From: JAFMDF01 sp965222705
Lineage (GTDB): Bacteria; Bacteroidota; Bacteroidia; Chitinophagales; Saprospiraceae
Direction of reading: 5' to 3'
Length of the DNA stretch: 64,000 nucleotides
NCBI GenBank assembly: GCA_965222705.1
Contig: CBDCUO010000055.1
Location: 60,121-124,120, forward strand
This document shows positions 16,814 to 25,447 of the stretch, piece by piece. The translations under genes and the position numbers were made by a program. Below the pieces are notes generated by a model. It did not search any database, was not told the origin of the DNA, and saw only the letters and a list, made by a program, of their open reading frames with translations. Each line of letters opens with the position of its first letter. Within the stretch, counting starts at the first letter, position 1.

Positions 16814-19144
16814 ATGAACAAAGTCAACCTTCCAATTCCTTCCCAATCTTCTCAAAAACTTTTGAAACAATATCAAAAGTTATTGGCACGTCTGGGAAAG
16901 GCCCTTCAAACAGGTCGGTTTCGGCACTTTTCAAAGCAAAAGCAGTTACAATTAATAAAAAGGCTAAAAAGATACCTTCGTCGCTTAAAACGAAATTTTT
17001 CCAATACCCGAAAATTGGCCATAGGGGCTGCTCTTGCCATTGCTTTGCTTCAAGTTTCAAATGGACATGCCCAAACTTTTATCCAGCCTGGTGGCGATGG
17101 CAATCCACTGGATTTTGTAGATACCAATAATGGCTCTTATCCCGTCTTTGTGGATATTGATAATGACGGAGATCTCGATGCCTTTGTGGGAAATAAAAAT
17201 GGAACGATTGCCTTTTTTAGAAATGACGGTACGGCCACTGCCCCCCATTTTTCAGCTATTACAGGAGCGGCCAATCCTTTTGATGGGGTAGATGTAGGCT
17301 CCAATGCTGTACCGGTTTTTGTAAATATTGATAATGACGGGGATGTAGATGCTTTTGTGGGAAATGGAAGTGGTCATCTTCTTTTTTTTCAAAATGACGG
17401 TACGGCTAACTCGCCTATGTTAAACGAAGTGAGTGGCGCAGGAAATCCTTTTGATGGCGTAGATGTCGGGGCGAATGCAGCCCCATTTTTTGTGGATATA
17501 GACAATGATAGCGATTTGGACGCCTTTGTAGGAGAAAATAATCGCATGATTAATTTTTATAGAAATAATGGAACGATTGGTACGCCGAATTTTATAGAAA
17601 TAACTGGCTCCGGTAATCCTTTTTATGGGGAGCGCATTGGGGCGGACGCTTCGGTTTCTTTTAAAGATTTTGATAAAGATGGCGATTTTGATGCTTTTGT
17701 AGGCTCTCAGCTGGGCATGATCCAATATTACCGCAATAAAGGGAATGCCACCACTCCCAATTTTAAATTAACAACGGGTACTGCTAATCCCTTTGACGGC
17801 ATAGACGTTGGTCGAAATGCAGCTCTTATTACCACTCCTTGCTTTGCGGATATAGATGGTGATGGCGATAAAGATATTTTTATTGGCAATTTGGACGGGA
17901 CGATTAATTACTTTCGAAATGAAGCAGATTTTAACTGTACGACCAATAATTTATTTACAGCCAAGACCAATAATCCGTTTGGATTGACCAATTTGGGCGA
18001 AAAGCCCAAGGTTAGTTTTATAGACATTGACAAAGATGGCGATCTTGATCTTTTCGCGGGAAATGAAGACGGTACCATCAAGTTTTTTCGAAACAAAGGC
18101 ACGGCTGGCGATCCTACCTTCATAGAAATTACGGGAGGAAGCAATCCCTTTAGCAGTGTGGATGTTGGAAATGAAGCAGCTATTACTTTTGGAGATATTG
18201 ACAAAGATGGCGATTTAGATGCTTTTATTGGAGCAGCGGACGGCCGGGTTCATTTTTTTAGAAATACTGGAACGACTGCTAGCCCTACATTCATTTCTAT
18301 TAGCGGTGGGGGTAATCCTTTTAATGGAGTAGATGTGGGAGCTAATGCTGTTCCAAAACTGGTAGATATAGACGATGATGGCGATTTGGATGCCTTTATT
18401 GGAGAGAAACAAGGCAAATTGCTTTATTTTAAAAATAATGGAACCGCCAATTCGCCCAATTTTGACCAAATAACAGGTGCTAATAACCCATTTAATGGAA
18501 TAGACCTAGAAGAAAATTTCACGCCTGATTTTGCAGATATAGATCAGGATGGCGATTTGGATGCCATTATTGGCAATAAAGCAGGTAGTCTTTTTTACTT
18601 TAAAAACGAAGGAACCGCCAGTAGCCCCGAATTTATTGGACTATATGGCAAATGCAATCCACTTAGCAATATTTCACAAGGGGAGTTTCCAGGACTTGCT
18701 TTAGTAGATATTAATAATGATGGCATATTAGACCTGTTTATTGGTCGCCAGGACGGGATACCTATTTTCTATCTATCACCTACTTCTTCCTCTCCCGATG
18801 AATTGGTGATACAAGAGCCTATACCCACGCTTTCTCAGTGGGGACTTATTACCCTCGCCCTGTTCTTATTATCTTTTGGAACCATATTGATTATTCGAAA
18901 AGAAGATTTACTGTTGGCTTCTACCACAAATAAGCAATGGGGTATTTTAATACAAAAACCGCCTTTTTACAAAAATTTATTTTATAAATCGCTCTATACT
19001 ACTGCTCTAATGGCGGGTATTGCAGGATTGGTCACTTTTGCAATTTATGGAAGCATTGCTTTGGTTGATGTCATCGGGACCTTAACGGCGGGGCCAATAT
19101 TTGCTTATCTACTGCATTTGCTATGGAAAGAAAGTATTAATTAA
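16814..19144 (+). CDS. FG-GAP/VCBS repeat protein with IPTL-CTERM sorting signal and long signal-peptide extension
   Basis: 776 residues. Residues 1-66 are a highly basic extension (KQKQLQLIKRLKRYLRRLKR) ahead of a hydrophobic core and cleavage site (LAIGAALAIALLQ...GHA at 68-86). Then follow about ten ~62-residue repeats of the form NPFDGVDVGxNAxPxFVDID.DGDLDAFVGxxxG.I.FFRN.GT...P.F.EITG, with Asp-rich DxDxDGDxD calcium-binding loops in every blade. This resembles an integrin-alpha or VCBS-type propeller. The C-terminal IPTLSQWGLITLALFLL is an IPTL-CTERM signal, processed by a rhombosortase-like system. Unusually, the arginine end is followed by ~76 residues with two more membrane helices. 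Likely a cell-surface adhesion or structural protein; exact partner unknown. It converges with the next gene, overlapping it by 8 bp. Confidence 0.83.
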   Translation: MNKVNLPIPSQSSQKLLKQYQKLLARLGKALQTGRFRHFSKQKQLQLIKRLKRYLRRLKRNFSNTRKLAIGAALAIALLQVSNGHAQTFIQPGGDGNPLDFVDTNNGSYPVFVDIDNDGDLDAFVGNKNGTIAFFRNDGTATAPHFSAITGAANPFDGVDVGSNAVPVFVNIDNDGDVDAFVGNGSGHLLFFQNDGTANSPMLNEVSGAGNPFDGVDVGANAAPFFVDIDNDSDLDAFVGENNRMINFYRNNGTIGTPNFIEITGSGNPFYGERIGADASVSFKDFDKDGDFDAFVGSQLGMIQYYRNKGNATTPNFKLTTGTANPFDGIDVGRNAALITTPCFADIDGDGDKDIFIGNLDGTINYFRNEADFNCTTNNLFTAKTNNPFGLTNLGEKPKVSFIDIDKDGDLDLFAGNEDGTIKFFRNKGTAGDPTFIEITGGSNPFSSVDVGNEAAITFGDIDKDGDLDAFIGAADGRVHFFRNTGTTASPTFISISGGGNPFNGVDVGANAVPKLVDIDDDGDLDAFIGEKQGKLLYFKNNGTANSPNFDQITGANNPFNGIDLEENFTPDFADIDQDGDLDAIIGNKAGSLFYFKNEGTASSPEFIGLYGKCNPLSNISQGEFPGLALVDINNDGILDLFIGRQDGIPIFYLSPTSSSPDELVIQEPIPTLSQWGLITLALFLLSFGTILIIRKEDLLLASTTNKQWGILIQKPPFYKNLFYKSLYTTALMAGIAGLVTFAIYGSIALVDVIGTLTAGPIFAYLLHLLWKESIN

Positions 19145-20375
19145 TGCTCGAAAGCTGCTCCTCTGTATTCCCCAAAGGTTGCTCTTCCTGTGGCATGGCT
19201 TTAAACCGAACTTGCAGCTTATATTGTTTATTAAATCCTGCAATAACTGGGCTAAACATCAAATCCATTAACTCTATCGCTTCTTGCCGAGCTTTTGCCA
19301 TAATATCGCTTTCTACCGCATCCGTCCTAAACTCTCGGCGGAGCAAGTTAAAGTTGCGGTTGAAGTCTTCATCTTGTATCTCCCGCATCCAGCCTACTTC
19401 CAATTTATCTACTTTTGGATAGACTTCGTGAGAGAGGATTTGCGGCTCGGGCAAAGTAACCGTTACCGTTTTACGTTTGCTATTGAGCGATATGTTAAAA
19501 TACTGATCTAGTTTAAAACCCACTTTTAAAATGCTGATCGCAGAAACTTCGATATCCGTGGAAGACACATTGATGCCCCAGACTTTGGTTTGTAATTGTT
19601 TGTTTAGACCCTTTTTATCTCTAACCTCCATTGTTGCTAATTCGGATACCGCTTTTTCGACTTTTTCTTCCAATAAGCCCTTTGCTCTGCTGAAATCTTC
19701 AATAGCTGCCCGCTCATTCAGGCGTTTTATCATTGGGCGCAATCCTTCTTGTAAAGCGATTCCACAAGGAGTTTCTACATATTTTCCGGCTGCTGCTAAC
19801 GGGTTTGCGCCTGATTGTAGCAAAGAAGTCACAACATTATTAATAAAAGAACAAGTATATTTAGAAGCTACTTCATTTAGAACTTCTACTGCATTGGCAT
19901 TTTCGTTTTCATACCATAATTGTTGCAAATTATCCGTTGTGTCCTTTAGGGCCATAAAATCCTGATAATATAAGTTTTTTAAATAGGGATGATGTCTTTG
20001 GTATTCACTTTCTAGTTGGCTTTTGAGATCAACACCCAAATTCATCCGGTTGGCTACGTGACGCAATAAAGACAGATTAAAGTCATAAATCAATTTGTCA
20101 AAATCCCTTCGGTATCGTTGCGGATTAGACAAAATCACCATCGCATCGTCTGCATCTACCGTTGCCTGATATTCTGCCGGAATGTAATTGATGTGCATTT
20201 CCTTTGGAATATGGGTGATAGTAGGGTCGCTGGTCAGGGAAACGCCTGGTTTGAGGTATTTTAATAGCACCATTGCGCCAATACTTAGTAAAACAATGGT
20301 CAATGCCGTTCTGCCAAGGCTGGCAATACTTCTTTTCCTCTTAGGGCGGGTAGGGGGTCGAAAATCTTCTGCCAT
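19137..20375 (-). CDS. DUF4230-like membrane-anchored protein
   Basis: 412 residues: a basic N-terminus (RPPTRPKRKRS), one transmembrane helix (ALTIVLLSIGAMVLLKYL, ~27-44), a helical periplasmic middle with YYQDFMALKD..., and a C-terminal beta-rich domain (VSAISILKVGFKLDQYFNISLNSKRKTVTVTLPEPQILSHEVYPKVDKLEVGW...) that fits the DUF4230 profile (phenylalanine/tyrosine at strand starts, LPEPxI). Function of this family is unknown. It converges with the FG-GAP gene (the two stops overlap by 8 bp), so a shared terminator would be needed. Upstream is a 298-bp gap with no recognisable feature. Confidence 0.65.
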   Translation of the reverse strand: MAEDFRPPTRPKRKRSIASLGRTALTIVLLSIGAMVLLKYLKPGVSLTSDPTITHIPKEMHINYIPAEYQATVDADDAMVILSNPQRYRRDFDKLIYDFNLSLLRHVANRMNLGVDLKSQLESEYQRHHPYLKNLYYQDFMALKDTTDNLQQLWYENENANAVEVLNEVASKYTCSFINNVVTSLLQSGANPLAAAGKYVETPCGIALQEGLRPMIKRLNERAAIEDFSRAKGLLEEKVEKAVSELATMEVRDKKGLNKQLQTKVWGINVSSTDIEVSAISILKVGFKLDQYFNISLNSKRKTVTVTLPEPQILSHEVYPKVDKLEVGWMREIQDEDFNRNFNLLRREFRTDAVESDIMAKARQEAIELMDLMFSPVIAGFNKQYKLQVRFKAMPQEEQPLGNTEEQLSSIN

Positions 20376-20673
20376 GATTTTTATTTTTTATGGTTAATAG
20401 AGGGAAGGTCTATGGAATCTTGTTATTTAAACGAATAGATGTTAGAAAGGGTCACTTTATGTGGCGAGAAGATGCTTATTTTTTTTGTAAAATCCACAAG
20501 TTTATTAGACTTTATTCTAAAAATTTTTGTATGGAACATTTTCCAAACTACTAATGGTAGTGTATCAAAATGTGTGATTGACTGTGTAGGCGGGCGAGTT
20601 TTTCCATGTTCGAATTTAAAAATCAGAAATTAGGAAAAATTTCAGAGGAAAAAATATTAGGCACCTCCAATTC

Positions 20674-20900
20674 TTACGGCATCCACAAATACACATCCAT
20701 CTTCCCTTTCCCTTTTGTCTGATGACGCCTGCTACGACGGGGCCCGAACTAATGCCTATCCTTATTTTTAATTGGTGACTACTGATTTGATTGAAATCCT
20801 GAATTGCCTGTAACATCTCTTTGGCAAATTGAAAAAGCACTAGGGCATGGTTATCTTTTTCTTCGGGTACGCTTGCTGCTACCATGTAGGCATCCCCAAT
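20674..20900 (-). pseudogene. Remnant of a class III nucleotidyl cyclase gene
   Basis: A short frame begins within the cyclase core (IGDAYMVAASVPEEKDNHALV..., then RIGISSGPVVAGVI) and, after a frame change, ends with KGKGKMDVYLWMP and a TAA at 20674-20676. The GISSGPVVAGV block and the KGKGxxDxY end match the C-terminus of the cyclase in the next gene. The segment normally between them (about 50 residues including the second catalytic Asp and the N/R pair) is missing. A stop lies just upstream. It is a decayed copy with an internal deletion, next to the intact propeller cyclase gene. Confidence 0.75.
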
Positions 20901-20920
20901 TCATTCCTTGATTTTAAAAT

Positions 20921-20949
20921 TTGTCCAGCAATAGGAAATTGCTGGACAA
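20921..20949. repeat. REP-like palindrome (TTGTCCAGCAAT family)
   Basis: Perfect 12-bp inverted repeat, TTGTCCAGCAAT (20921-20932), loop AGGAA, ATTGCTGGACAA (20938-20949). It sits between the cyclase stop at 20955 and the cyclase remnant. Family members recur at 24472, 24574, 32565, 32617, 39641, 39680 and, as a variant, 57542. Confidence 0.7.
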
Positions 20950-20954
20950 AGACC

Positions 20955-23900
20955 TTACCCCACAAAATACATATCTAAATTCCCCTTCCCTTTGGCATTA
21001 ATCTTCCCTCGATAGGCACAAGGAAACTGATGCTTGATTAATTTATGGGTATAAGCTGAAACATTGATTTTCCCTGCTTCCCCAGCCGATTCAATTCTAG
21101 CAGCAATATTGATGCTATCTCCAAAAAGGTCATAGGCAAATTTTCGTTTACCTACAATGCCTGCGGTAATTGGTCCAGAATGAATGCCTATTCTAATTTC
21201 CCATTTAATAGAACTTTTTTGATTTCTTTCGTTGAGATAGGCAATCATTTGTTGCCCTGCTTGAACACATTTAATGGCATGGTCGGCATCCGCATTGGGG
21301 AGACCACAAGCTGCTAAATAGGCATCTCCAATGGTTTGAATTTTTTCGATGCCTAAGTCTGCAACAATATCATCAAAATGCTGGAACATTTCGTTCAATT
21401 CTGATACCAATTCTTTGCCAGGAATAGAGGCAACAATATTGGTAAAACCTTTGAAATCAGCGAATAAGATGCTGACTTCTTCAAAAGTAACAGGTTTGGC
21501 TTGTCCTGTTTGTTTGAGTTCTTCCGCTACTGTTGCCGGTAAGATATTGAGCAATAATTCATCGGAACGTTTTTGTTCTTCGACTACTTCGGCCGTTCGT
21601 TGAGTTACTGTTGCTTCTAACTGTTTTTGCTGCGCTCTTAAATTAAAAGTCCGCCATTGGAAGAGGGCATAAAGCAATAAGCCACCGGTTAAAACATAAA
21701 GCAGTCTTGCCCACCAAGTATGCCACCATGGAGGACGAATCGTAAAGGCATAGTCAAAAGGTTCACTCCATTCCTGTGCCGCTCCGCTTGCTCTTACCTT
21801 TAAGGTATAAGCACCATAAGGTATGTTTCGATAATCGGCAATTGGCTCTGATTTAGGCGCAGTCCAATTTTGGTCAAGCCCTTCTATTTTATAACTATAT
21901 TTAATTTTATGAGGAGCCGTCCAATCAATACCATAAAAATGGAAAGTTAAGTGATTGAGGTCGTGCGGTAACCTTAAATTAATCGGATAATTTTCAAATT
22001 GGGCGACGGAATCAAAGGAGTGACTCAATATTGCTCCAAAGGGGAAGGTGTTTTGGTAATCGGCATTTTTTAACTGACGATAATCAATGAAATTGCCTCC
22101 AATTTCTATTGTTTTTAGCCCAATTTTTGGAGGGGTATCCGAAAATTTAAAGGTATTCAAATCTATTTTGGTAATTCCCCCATAATGCCCCCACCATAGC
22201 TTATTTTCTTGGTCTAGGTGTACACTTCCATTTATAAATCTTAAATCATTTAAGCCATCTTCTTTACCCAGATTGTGAACTGTATATTTTTCTAATAAAG
22301 AGGTGTTGATACTATCCACAGCATTGGCTTTGGGAGTTAAGAGATTAATACCTTTATAAGTACTTATCCATATATTCTGCTGCTTATCTTCTATAATAGC
22401 CTGAACAATATTATGATTGAGCCCTTCTTTGATGGTAAATGGAATAAAACGTTGTCCATCAAAATAATTTAGTCCTCCATTTGTAGCAAACCATAAATGT
22501 CCTTGACTATCTTCAAAGATATGGCTGACAAAATGACTACTCATACCTTCTGCCCTCGTGAAAAGAGTAAAACTGCCTGCTATTCCCTCGGCATTTGGTG
22601 TAAAACGCATGAGACCATGTTCACCCATTCTTATCCAAATATTTCGCTTAGAATCTTCGAATATACCTAGTGTAAGACGACTAGGCAATCCTTCCGCTGG
22701 GCTAAAGTTGATAAAGTTAATTCCGTCATATCTATAAACTCCATTAAAAAGACTGGTCATCCAATAATTTCCTTGACTATCTTCTAGTAGGTTGGTAATG
22801 CCTCTCGGCAAGCCTCCTGGTTGAGAAAAATTAGTTAATGCTCCTTTTATCCCACTTTCATCTAAATTAAACCGATATAATCCATGACCAGCTACTTTAA
22901 TCCACAGATTATCTTGACTATCTATTAGACCCGATTGTATGATATTGCCAGGTAATCCCTCTTCCTTCCCAATATGATTCCAATTTTCGCCATCATAACG
23001 AAGTAGCCCGTCCACAGTTGAACTAAACCAAATATGCCCTTTGGTATTTTGGGCTATTGCACTAATAAAAATGGAAGGGTAGTGCGTAAAATGGCTTTCA
23101 TTTAAACGATTAATACCATTACGTCCTAAGCCAATCCATAAATTATGAGCATCATCTTCCAGTATTCGATTAATCCAATCTTCGTTTAAACCATTCGCTG
23201 TACTATAATGGGTAAATTGATTTAGCTGTCCATTTTCATCTGGATGAAAACGCATCAATCCACCTCCATCAAAAGTGCCAGCCCATAAACGACCTTCACT
23301 ATCTTCGAATAACGTCCAGATATAATTACTCGTTAATCCTTGTTCGATTGTATATTGATAAAAATGTTGTCCATCAAAACGATTCAAACCATTCCGAGTA
23401 CCAATCCACAAATGCCCCTTTCTATCTTCTAAAATATATTCTACAATATTATGGCTTAAGCCTTCTTCGGTGGTATAATGCGTAAATTTTTCTCCATCAA
23501 AGCGATTCAGTCCTTTTTGCGTACACAACCAAATGATTCCTTCCTTATCTTCCATGACCATATTTACACGACTGTGCGATAAGCCAACTTCTGTTGTGTA
23601 TTGAGTAAAATAGCCTCCTTGACCATTTTCATTGAGTTGAAAATGGCTGAGTCCATTCCTTTGTGTCCCTATCCATAAATTATTGTTACTATCTGTCGTT
23701 AACCATCGAATATAATTATCATTTAAACCATCTTCTTCTTTGTATTGAATAAAATCAGTACCATCATAACGGGTCAGCCCTCCTCGAGAGCCCATCCAGA
23801 TTCTTCCTTTTATATCTTCGACCATACTCAATGGAGCTATCGTTTCTCCTGATTGACCCGTAAAATGCGTAAAATATTGCCCATCAAAACGACTCACCCC

Positions 23901-24455
23901 ATAGTCTCTGGTGCCTATCCATAAATGCCCCCGACGGTCCTGTAAGAGCGAACGAATAATGGAATACGTTAAACCCTCTTCTATGTCCCAATATTGAATA
24001 TTCGAAGTAGCACTTTCTTTCATTTTTGGTGCTAAAGCTCGTACAGATTGGGTTCGTTCAATAGGAAGGATAGTTCCACTTCCTGCAATCCTTTTAGGTA
24101 ATGGGATACCGCTTTTTCCAGGAGTAATAACGGTCAATTTCTTTGGAACGGGTACTATTTTGGGTGGTCCTACGGTGTGTACATTGGTTTTGGCAGGTGC
24201 TATCCTTGGTTTAAAAGTAAAAGGAGTGGTTACAGGTGCAGTAAAACTATCGGGATTTAGTAGTTTTCCTTTAATCGTAATCGGCACACCCGTGGGGATG
24301 TTGTCGCCCGTAGAGGTCAGGAAATAGTTTTGTTTTGTTGCTGATGGAGTTTGTTGGATTTCTTCAATAGGTGTTTTTGATTGCTCGACGCAAGCAGTAA
24401 ATAATAGAAGCGTGAGGGAGAATAGAGTTATTTTAGGGTTTCTATTTTTTTCCAT
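20955..24455 (-). CDS. Two-component-regulator-type beta-propeller receptor fused to a class III nucleotidyl cyclase
   Basis: About 1166 residues from the ATG at 24455 (MEKNRNPK...). A longer frame to 24491 begins inside a REP repeat and is less likely. N-terminal lipoprotein signal with lipobox LLFTAC; a Pro/Thr-rich linker; roughly 14 Reg_prop repeats (EDSQGHLWFATN.GLNYFDGQRF..., ~120-740) forming two propellers; a Y_Y_Y domain (KIKYSYKIEGLDQNWTAP...YTLKVRASG); a transmembrane helix (WWARLLYVLTGGLLLYALFQW); a short coiled coil; and a class III cyclase (~980-1160). Metal ligands are D in LFADFKGFT and D in TIGDAY, the transition-state N/R are in GDSINIAARIE. The selectivity positions are Gln (IQTIGD) and Asp (YDLFGD). 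The architecture copies hybrid polysaccharide sensors but with a cyclase output. It is surrounded by cyclase remnants and REP repeats. Confidence 0.85.
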   Translation of the reverse strand: MEKNRNPKITLFSLTLLLFTACVEQSKTPIEEIQQTPSATKQNYFLTSTGDNIPTGVPITIKGKLLNPDSFTAPVTTPFTFKPRIAPAKTNVHTVGPPKIVPVPKKLTVITPGKSGIPLPKRIAGSGTILPIERTQSVRALAPKMKESATSNIQYWDIEEGLTYSIIRSLLQDRRGHLWIGTRDYGVSRFDGQYFTHFTGQSGETIAPLSMVEDIKGRIWMGSRGGLTRYDGTDFIQYKEEDGLNDNYIRWLTTDSNNNLWIGTQRNGLSHFQLNENGQGGYFTQYTTEVGLSHSRVNMVMEDKEGIIWLCTQKGLNRFDGEKFTHYTTEEGLSHNIVEYILEDRKGHLWIGTRNGLNRFDGQHFYQYTIEQGLTSNYIWTLFEDSEGRLWAGTFDGGGLMRFHPDENGQLNQFTHYSTANGLNEDWINRILEDDAHNLWIGLGRNGINRLNESHFTHYPSIFISAIAQNTKGHIWFSSTVDGLLRYDGENWNHIGKEEGLPGNIIQSGLIDSQDNLWIKVAGHGLYRFNLDESGIKGALTNFSQPGGLPRGITNLLEDSQGNYWMTSLFNGVYRYDGINFINFSPAEGLPSRLTLGIFEDSKRNIWIRMGEHGLMRFTPNAEGIAGSFTLFTRAEGMSSHFVSHIFEDSQGHLWFATNGGLNYFDGQRFIPFTIKEGLNHNIVQAIIEDKQQNIWISTYKGINLLTPKANAVDSINTSLLEKYTVHNLGKEDGLNDLRFINGSVHLDQENKLWWGHYGGITKIDLNTFKFSDTPPKIGLKTIEIGGNFIDYRQLKNADYQNTFPFGAILSHSFDSVAQFENYPINLRLPHDLNHLTFHFYGIDWTAPHKIKYSYKIEGLDQNWTAPKSEPIADYRNIPYGAYTLKVRASGAAQEWSEPFDYAFTIRPPWWHTWWARLLYVLTGGLLLYALFQWRTFNLRAQQKQLEATVTQRTAEVVEEQKRSDELLLNILPATVAEELKQTGQAKPVTFEEVSILFADFKGFTNIVASIPGKELVSELNEMFQHFDDIVADLGIEKIQTIGDAYLAACGLPNADADHAIKCVQAGQQMIAYLNERNQKSSIKWEIRIGIHSGPITAGIVGKRKFAYDLFGDSINIAARIESAGEAGKINVSAYTHKLIKHQFPCAYRGKINAKGKGNLDMYFVG

Positions 24456-24471
24456 TTTTTGCTGTTTCTCT

Positions 24472-24502
24472 ATTGCTGGACAATTTCCCATTGTCCAGCA
24501 AT
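24472..24502. repeat. REP-like palindrome (TTGTCCAGCAAT family)
   Basis: Arms ATTGCTGGACAA (24472-24483) and TTGTCCAGCAAT (24491-24502) around TTTCCCA; the arm order is inverted relative to the copy at 20921. It overlaps the N-terminal extension of the frame upstream of the propeller-cyclase ATG, which argues for the internal start. Confidence 0.7.
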
Positions 24503-24573
24503 TTTTCTTGCAATAGGACTAACAATTTCTAACTGTCTAAGAATTTTAGTCAAGCATTCTTTTGCTTTAAAAT

Positions 24574-24602
24574 TTGTCCAGCAATGGAAAATTGCTGGAC
24601 AA
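24574..24602. repeat. REP-like palindrome (TTGTCCAGCAAT family)
   Basis: Perfect arms TTGTCCAGCAAT (24574-24585) and ATTGCTGGACAA (24591-24602), loop GGAAA. It lies upstream of the propeller cyclase, 72 bp past the previous palindrome, so two occupy this promoter region. Confidence 0.7.
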
Positions 24603-24701
24603 GTGGTTAAATAAAATCCCTCAGATTCCGGCCCATTTCTAAATTACATAGAGTTCTTTTTTACTCTACCTTACGAAAATTGAAAGGGTTATGAAAAAAA
24701 T

Positions 24702-24945
24702 ATAAGGAAGCCTAATTTTGGTGTTTTGCCAAACATTAAAATTCAAGCAGCTTCCTTATGAAAGTGTTTTGTAATGCCGAAATTACAGGGATTTTGACCA
24801 AATCCCAATTGTAAAAAATCTAGTACGCAAGAAATTTGTCATTTTGTTCGTCTTAGCGATGATAAAAACTCGAAAAGTCCAGTTTTGTGAAATTGCTCAA
24901 GCCCTTAATGATAAAGTAAAAGCCAAGTCAAACGAGACTCGGATA
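24702..24945 (+). mobile_element. Remnant of an IS4-type transposase gene
   Basis: Plus strand, after a 10-bp inverted repeat (ATAAGGAAGC 24702-24711, GCTTCCTTAT 24750-24759), there is a short ATG frame (MKVFCNAEITGILTKSQL) and, in another frame, VKNLVRKKFVILFVLAMIKT, followed by QFCEIAQALNDKVKAKSNET, which is the N-terminal pattern of IS4 transposases (a conserved L-V-R-K...F-L-..L-I..R.V.F.E.A...N...K..S...R). The catalytic DDE domain is absent. At ~24946 it is joined directly to a copy of the propeller-cyclase 5' end, so the IS has been cut down by recombination. Confidence 0.55.
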
Positions 24946-25080
24946 TTTCTTCAATAGGTGTTTTTGATTGCTCGACGCAAGCAGTAAATAATAGAAGCGT
25001 GAGGGAGAATAGAGTTATTTTAGGGTTTCTATTTTTTTCCATTTTTTGCTGTTTCTCTCTTGCTGGACAATTTCCTATTG
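24946..25080 (-). pseudogene. Duplicated 5' end of the propeller-cyclase gene (truncated)
   Basis: 24946-25080 repeats 24358-24493 almost base for base: the start ATG, signal sequence NPKITLFSLTLLLFTACVEQ, SKTPIEEI and the upstream REP arm. The second copy ends at codon EEI, where IS-remnant DNA begins. Its REP palindrome is also cut (TTGCTGGACAATTTCCTATTG then T's). It marks a lost tandem paralogue of the cyclase, or a partial duplication. Confidence 0.75.
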
Positions 25081-25089
25081 TTTTTTCTT

Positions 25090-25215
25090 GAACAACATGA
25101 ACAACATGAACAACATGAACAACATGAACAACATGAACAACATGAACAACATGAACAACATGAACAACATGAACAACATGAACAACATGAACAACATGAA
25201 CAACATGAACAACAA
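25090..25215. repeat. 9-bp minisatellite GAACAACAT x13 (+1 imperfect)
   Basis: Thirteen perfect copies of GAACAACAT from 25090 to 25206, then a fourteenth with a terminal change (GAACAACAA, 25207-25215). The unit is a multiple of 3, so it can be read through in all frames (as VVH, NNM or HEQ repeats). It lies between the 3' end of a DUF6090 gene and the truncated cyclase 5' end. Confidence 0.95.
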
Positions 25216-25305
25216 TTTCCAGCTTTCTATGAATTTTATTCAATTTTTCTTGAACAACATGAACAACAATTTCCAACTTTCTATGAATTTTATTCAATTT
25301 TTCTT
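25198..25305. repeat. 54-bp tandem duplication at the minisatellite edge
   Basis: 25198-25251 and 25252-25305 are 54-bp direct copies with a single difference (g at one, a at the other). Each carries two minisatellite units at its left, so the duplication arose after the array existed. Confidence 0.9.
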
Positions 25306-25447
25306 TGGCTTCGTTATTTATTTTATCTCTTCTTTTAATAAATGCATTGAAGTTTCCATTTTTTTGATTTGCCTTTCAAACCATCGTAAATCATTCTTTC
25401 TCTTCATAAGGTTGGTTTTTAAAATATATCTGTATCTATTGCTTGTT

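Noticed and set aside
20376..20673. Possible small RNA or gene in the gap beside the DUF4230 gene
   Set aside because: No structure, promoter or conserved frame could be seen.
24456..24491. Upstream start of the propeller cyclase (MGNCPAIEKQQK)
   Set aside because: The added codons lie in a REP palindrome; starting at MEKNRNPK puts the lipobox signal at the N-terminus.
25090..25305. CRISPR array
   Set aside because: Units are 9 bp without spacers and no cas genes are visible.
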